From: Pedobacter sp. FW305-3-2-15-E-R2A2
GTDB lineage: Bacteria; Bacteroidota; Bacteroidia; Sphingobacteriales; Sphingobacteriaceae
DNA length: 64,000 nucleotides
Assembly: GCF_038446955.1 (NCBI RefSeq)
Contig: NZ_CP151803.1
Coordinates: 4,464,001 to 4,528,000, forward strand
Direction of reading: 5' to 3'
In this document: positions 61,241 through 64,000 of the stretch, in pieces
Layout of the letters: the number at the start of each line of letters is the position of its first letter
Numbering within the stretch: the first letter of the stretch is position 1
Program-made: the position numbers and the translations under genes
The notes under the pieces: generated by a model
Told to the model about the DNA's origin: nothing
Databases searched by the model: none
Seen by the model: only the letters and a program-made list of their open reading frames with translations

Positions 61241-63640
61241 ATGAAATCCAGCTTCCCTTTAATCAGCTTCTTCACTTTTTTTTTATTGTTCTCATTTAGC
61301 TTAAAAGCTCAGTTTAAAGTTGAAGGAAGACTGGTAGACGCAGAAGACAAACCTATCTTTTCGGCTAATGTTTTTATTAGTAGTAGTTCTGATTCTACCA
61401 AAATCATTGATGCCAGATCTACGGATATTGATGGGAATTTTAAATTCCAGCTACAAAAAGGAACTTATCAAATTCTCGTCAGTTTTCTTGATAAAAGCAT
61501 TTTTAAACAACTCATCGATCTGTATCAAGACAAACACCTGGGGAACATTAAAATAACCGAAAATGCCCAAACAAATATGCTCAAAGAGGTATTAATAAAA
61601 GAAACCAAGCCCAGAATCAAACTTGAAGAAGGAAAACTAATTTTCAGGCCTCAGGTGGTATCTGCCGGCTCTCTAATAGATTTAATCAAAATCGCACCAA
61701 TGCTCCGCCTGAACGAAACCAACATAGAAATCATCGGTAAAGGTGTACCCCAGGTAATGGTTAACGGCAAGCGGATCCGTATGGGAGGAGAACAACTAAT
61801 GGCCTATTTAAAAACAATCCCTGCCGATCAAATGGAAAAATTAGAAATTGCACAAGAATCTTCGGCAGAATTTGATGCAGATAGTAAGAATGGCTACATT
61901 AATATTGTGCTAAAAAAGTTAAATACCAATGGGGTTTCAGGCAGCATATATACAGACTATTCGCAATCAAAATATGCAAGCGGCTCTGCAGGTGCCGCTG
62001 TTAATTACTTCTCCAATAAATGGCGTATCTCGACAAATATCGGCGGCAACCTTACGAATTACTGGATACACTCCATGAATAAAATTCATTATAGCAATGG
62101 CCTCTGGAAAGATACAAATGAGCAAAAACTAAAGATGAATGGCTTAAATGCTTCCGGAGCAATTGAGTATGAGATCAACAAAAATAATATTATTGGTGTA
62201 TTCATGAATTACGATTTAAATAGCCAAAAAAACAAGGATGAAAATTCTTCTTTTGTCTACGATCAAAGTGATATGCTCGACTCTACAATGCGAACCAAGG
62301 GTTTTAATCCGCAGACTTTCCATGTATTAACATACAACATCAATTACACTCATAAATTTGATACACTTGGTAAAAAAATGACATTTGATTTCGATCAAAT
62401 CATCAATAGTTCTAATCGAAAGCAGGACTTTTCTAATTTTGTTTTTGATGAAAAAGGAGAATTAAAACAACCCGGCAATCGCTTTCTTTCAGGAAACGAT
62501 CAAAGCATGCAAATCACAACCGCAAATTTAGGGATTGATTTACCTACCAGATTTGCCAAATTTTCATTTGGCGGAAAGGTCACCTTCATTTCTAACGACA
62601 ATAACACCTCTTTTTATCAGTATGTACAAAATGACTGGGAGGCTAAAAACAATAGATTTGACAATTTCAGATACCAGGAAAACATACAAGCCATTTACCT
62701 AAAGGGAATAAAAAAGATGGGAAAATGGTCCTTTACTTTAGGCATAAGAGGGGAAAATACAGAAACTAAAGGCAACAGCAAGGTTTACAATCTCGCAACT
62801 AAAAATTCTTATTTCAAATTATTTCCATCCGCCAACGTCAATTATCAACTCAACGACGACCACACCTTCAACCTAGCGTATAATAGAGGTATCACCCGAC
62901 CAGGATTTTCATGGGTCAACCCGTTTAGATGGTATGTGAATGTTTATGAATTTTCACACGGCAATCCATCACTGCAACCATTTTTCAGTAATAGTTTCAC
63001 GTTTATGTACGTTTTCAAACAAAAATGGACTTTTAACATGAACTACAATAACAACAAAAATATGTATGCCGAGGTTACACTGCTAGATAACCAAAGCAGT
63101 TTACGTGAAACTATAGTAGACAATTTCCTGGATCTGCAAAGTTATAGTCTAAATATAACTACCGACTATACTTTTTTTAATAAATGGGAGATATATCCTT
63201 CTGTCTTTTTGAGCCATACAGGATTAACATCACATCGGGAACAAGTAAAAAGCGTCACCAATTTAAGCGGTGGGCTATCTGTATATAACCAGGTAGAAAT
63301 CCTCAAAGGACAAAAATTGCTTCTAAATTCTAATTCTGTATATAATCTACCAAAAGTTTCCGGAACTAATAAGTATCAATCCTTTTTCACACAAGATGTA
63401 GGCATAACACTTCAAGCCTATAAACGAAAGCTACAAATTAGCTTGGATGGAACTGACATTTTTAAGACGGGAACAAGAAGATTCATTTCAAACATAAACA
63501 ACATTGAAAGACAGGGCCGTAAATATTCCAATAGCCAAAATTTCACTTTAACACTCCGTTATAATTTTAAACATGGCAAAATCCAAAACAAGAAAACCCG
63601 GGAAAAAACAAATCAGGAAGAATTAAACAGATCTAATTAA
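61241..63640 (+). CDS. TonB-dependent-receptor-like outer-membrane beta-barrel protein
   Basis: A 799-aa protein: signal peptide (to about residue 23, SLKAQ), a carboxypeptidase-regulatory-like domain (about 25-110; VEGRLVDAEDKPIFSANVFI), a reduced plug (about 135-215; LIFRPQVVSAGSLIDLIKIA, VMVNGKRIRMGGEQLMAYL) and an OMP_b-brl_3-type barrel with a final LTLRYNF. It is divergent from the precursor gene and may be the outer-membrane exit, receptor or self-protection partner of the peptide pathway, or an unrelated uptake barrel. Codon use is AT-rich like the cluster. Confidence 0.78.
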   Translation: MKSSFPLISFFTFFLLFSFSLKAQFKVEGRLVDAEDKPIFSANVFISSSSDSTKIIDARSTDIDGNFKFQLQKGTYQILVSFLDKSIFKQLIDLYQDKHLGNIKITENAQTNMLKEVLIKETKPRIKLEEGKLIFRPQVVSAGSLIDLIKIAPMLRLNETNIEIIGKGVPQVMVNGKRIRMGGEQLMAYLKTIPADQMEKLEIAQESSAEFDADSKNGYINIVLKKLNTNGVSGSIYTDYSQSKYASGSAGAAVNYFSNKWRISTNIGGNLTNYWIHSMNKIHYSNGLWKDTNEQKLKMNGLNASGAIEYEINKNNIIGVFMNYDLNSQKNKDENSSFVYDQSDMLDSTMRTKGFNPQTFHVLTYNINYTHKFDTLGKKMTFDFDQIINSSNRKQDFSNFVFDEKGELKQPGNRFLSGNDQSMQITTANLGIDLPTRFAKFSFGGKVTFISNDNNTSFYQYVQNDWEAKNNRFDNFRYQENIQAIYLKGIKKMGKWSFTLGIRGENTETKGNSKVYNLATKNSYFKLFPSANVNYQLNDDHTFNLAYNRGITRPGFSWVNPFRWYVNVYEFSHGNPSLQPFFSNSFTFMYVFKQKWTFNMNYNNNKNMYAEVTLLDNQSSLRETIVDNFLDLQSYSLNITTDYTFFNKWEIYPSVFLSHTGLTSHREQVKSVTNLSGGLSVYNQVEILKGQKLLLNSNSVYNLPKVSGTNKYQSFFTQDVGITLQAYKRKLQISLDGTDIFKTGTRRFISNINNIERQGRKYSNSQNFTLTLRYNFKHGKIQNKKTREKTNQEELNRSN

Positions 63641-63671
63641 TTAGAGACCTAAGAAGATTTTAAACTCATTA

Positions 63672-64000
63672 GAGGGTGTTTCACAAACTGTGTCAATAGT
63701 GTAACTTTAAACTATCGACATAATTATGGCAACACAAGAAGACTTTGATTTCGAAAGCTTCAAAAAGGAAGCTATAGCTGGCTTATATGCCGGCAAGAAA
63801 ATGACTGGCACGGATGGGGTACTAGCCCCGATGATGAAACACTTTCTGGAATCTATGATGACCGGAGAGCTGGAGCACCACATTTCAGAAAGTAAGCTAG
63901 CCGGTCAGTCCAACCGTAAGAACGGGAAAAGTAAGAAGACGGTTCGCAGCTTGAGCTCGGGAGAGTTTGAATTGGAAACCGGTCGGGACCGCCTGGGCAC
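63672..64000 (+). mobile_element. IS256-family insertion sequence (left end, cut by window edge)
   Basis: A transposase gene of the IS256/mutator type begins at 63726. The sequence GAGGGTGTTTCACAAACTGT, 30-50 bp before it, has the look of an IS256-type terminal inverted repeat. The right end is outside the window, so the boundary is approximate. Confidence 0.7.
63726..64000 (+). CDS. IS256-family transposase (N-terminal fragment)
   Basis: The frame from the ATG at 63726 reads MATQEDFDFESFKKEAIAGL, then LAPMMKHFLESMMTGELEHH, SNRKNGKSKKTVRS and GEFELETGRDRLG. These match the N-terminal region of mutator-type transposases (LEAELxxHLG, NxRNGxxxKxVxxxxGxxELxxPRDR). The catalytic DDE residues lie past the window edge. 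It catalyses cut-and-paste or copy-out transposition of the element. It borders the lanthipeptide island. Confidence 0.85.
   Translation, partial: MATQEDFDFESFKKEAIAGLYAGKKMTGTDGVLAPMMKHFLESMMTGELEHHISESKLAGQSNRKNGKSKKTVRSLSSGEFELETGRDRLG

Overview
The window looks like a chromosomal segment of a Bacteroidota bacterium, most likely Pedobacter or a close Sphingobacteriaceae relative. The signs are a TonB receptor with STN and carboxypeptidase-like N-terminal domains, three ECF sigma / anti-sigma sets (two with FecR-type anti-sigmas), lipoproteins with short SCxK-type lipoboxes, a DUF6266 protein, DUF5074 propellers, and one near-perfect Bacteroidota promoter (TTTG, 20 nt, TACCTTTG). No rRNA, tRNA or CRISPR array was seen.

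Layout. 0-1.6 kb: the start of a TerD gene cut by the window edge, with a phosphoribosyltransferase and a HAD hydrolase (ter-type biosynthetic module). 1.7-6.8 kb: an HMA-AraC regulator divergent from a Bcr/CflA exporter, two methyltransferases, and an Rpn nuclease with a tandem partial copy. 7-13.8 kb: a sigma / FecR / TonB receptor / two-lipoprotein uptake operon. 13.9-17.4 kb: YceI, a propeller lipoprotein, a membrane-bound winged-helix regulator and MscS. 17.5-23.3 kb: a stress-type cluster (DUF892, a toroid protein, CinA-like, a decayed Rieske oxidoreductase, DUF4142, a Cys-rich four-helix protein). 23.7-26.3 kb: a DUF6266-GNAT fusion and a secreted adenosine deaminase.

26.4-33.3 kb: a tightly packed six-gene run in which two 15-16-residue surface-repeat proteins flank a DUF2807 lipoprotein, a sterol-desaturase-DUF4833 fusion, an ECF sigma and a FecR anti-sigma. 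The last repeat protein carries the STN signalling domain in place of a TonB receptor. 33.3-35.9 kb: a sirtuin, an HTTM/SdpB-like membrane protein and its partner. 36-41.5 kb: sigma, anti-sigma/TPR, a subtilisin and a TPR-CHAT protease in one operon. 41.8-50.5 kb: a corrinoid-uptake operon under a cobalamin riboswitch: a BtuB-type receptor, three DUF5074 (BtuG-like) propellers alternating with two copies of a second surface protein, and DUF6580.

50.5-53 kb: a serine hydrolase and a PPK2 kinase converge on a 347-bp element with 93-bp inverted arms. 53.2-63.6 kb: a visibly AT-richer island encoding a lanthipeptide-type pathway (precursor, LanM, TPR protein, LanC-like protein, two-domain glycosyltransferase) and a divergent outer-membrane barrel. 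The LanM cyclase domain lacks all three zinc ligands. The window ends inside an IS256-family element next to this island.
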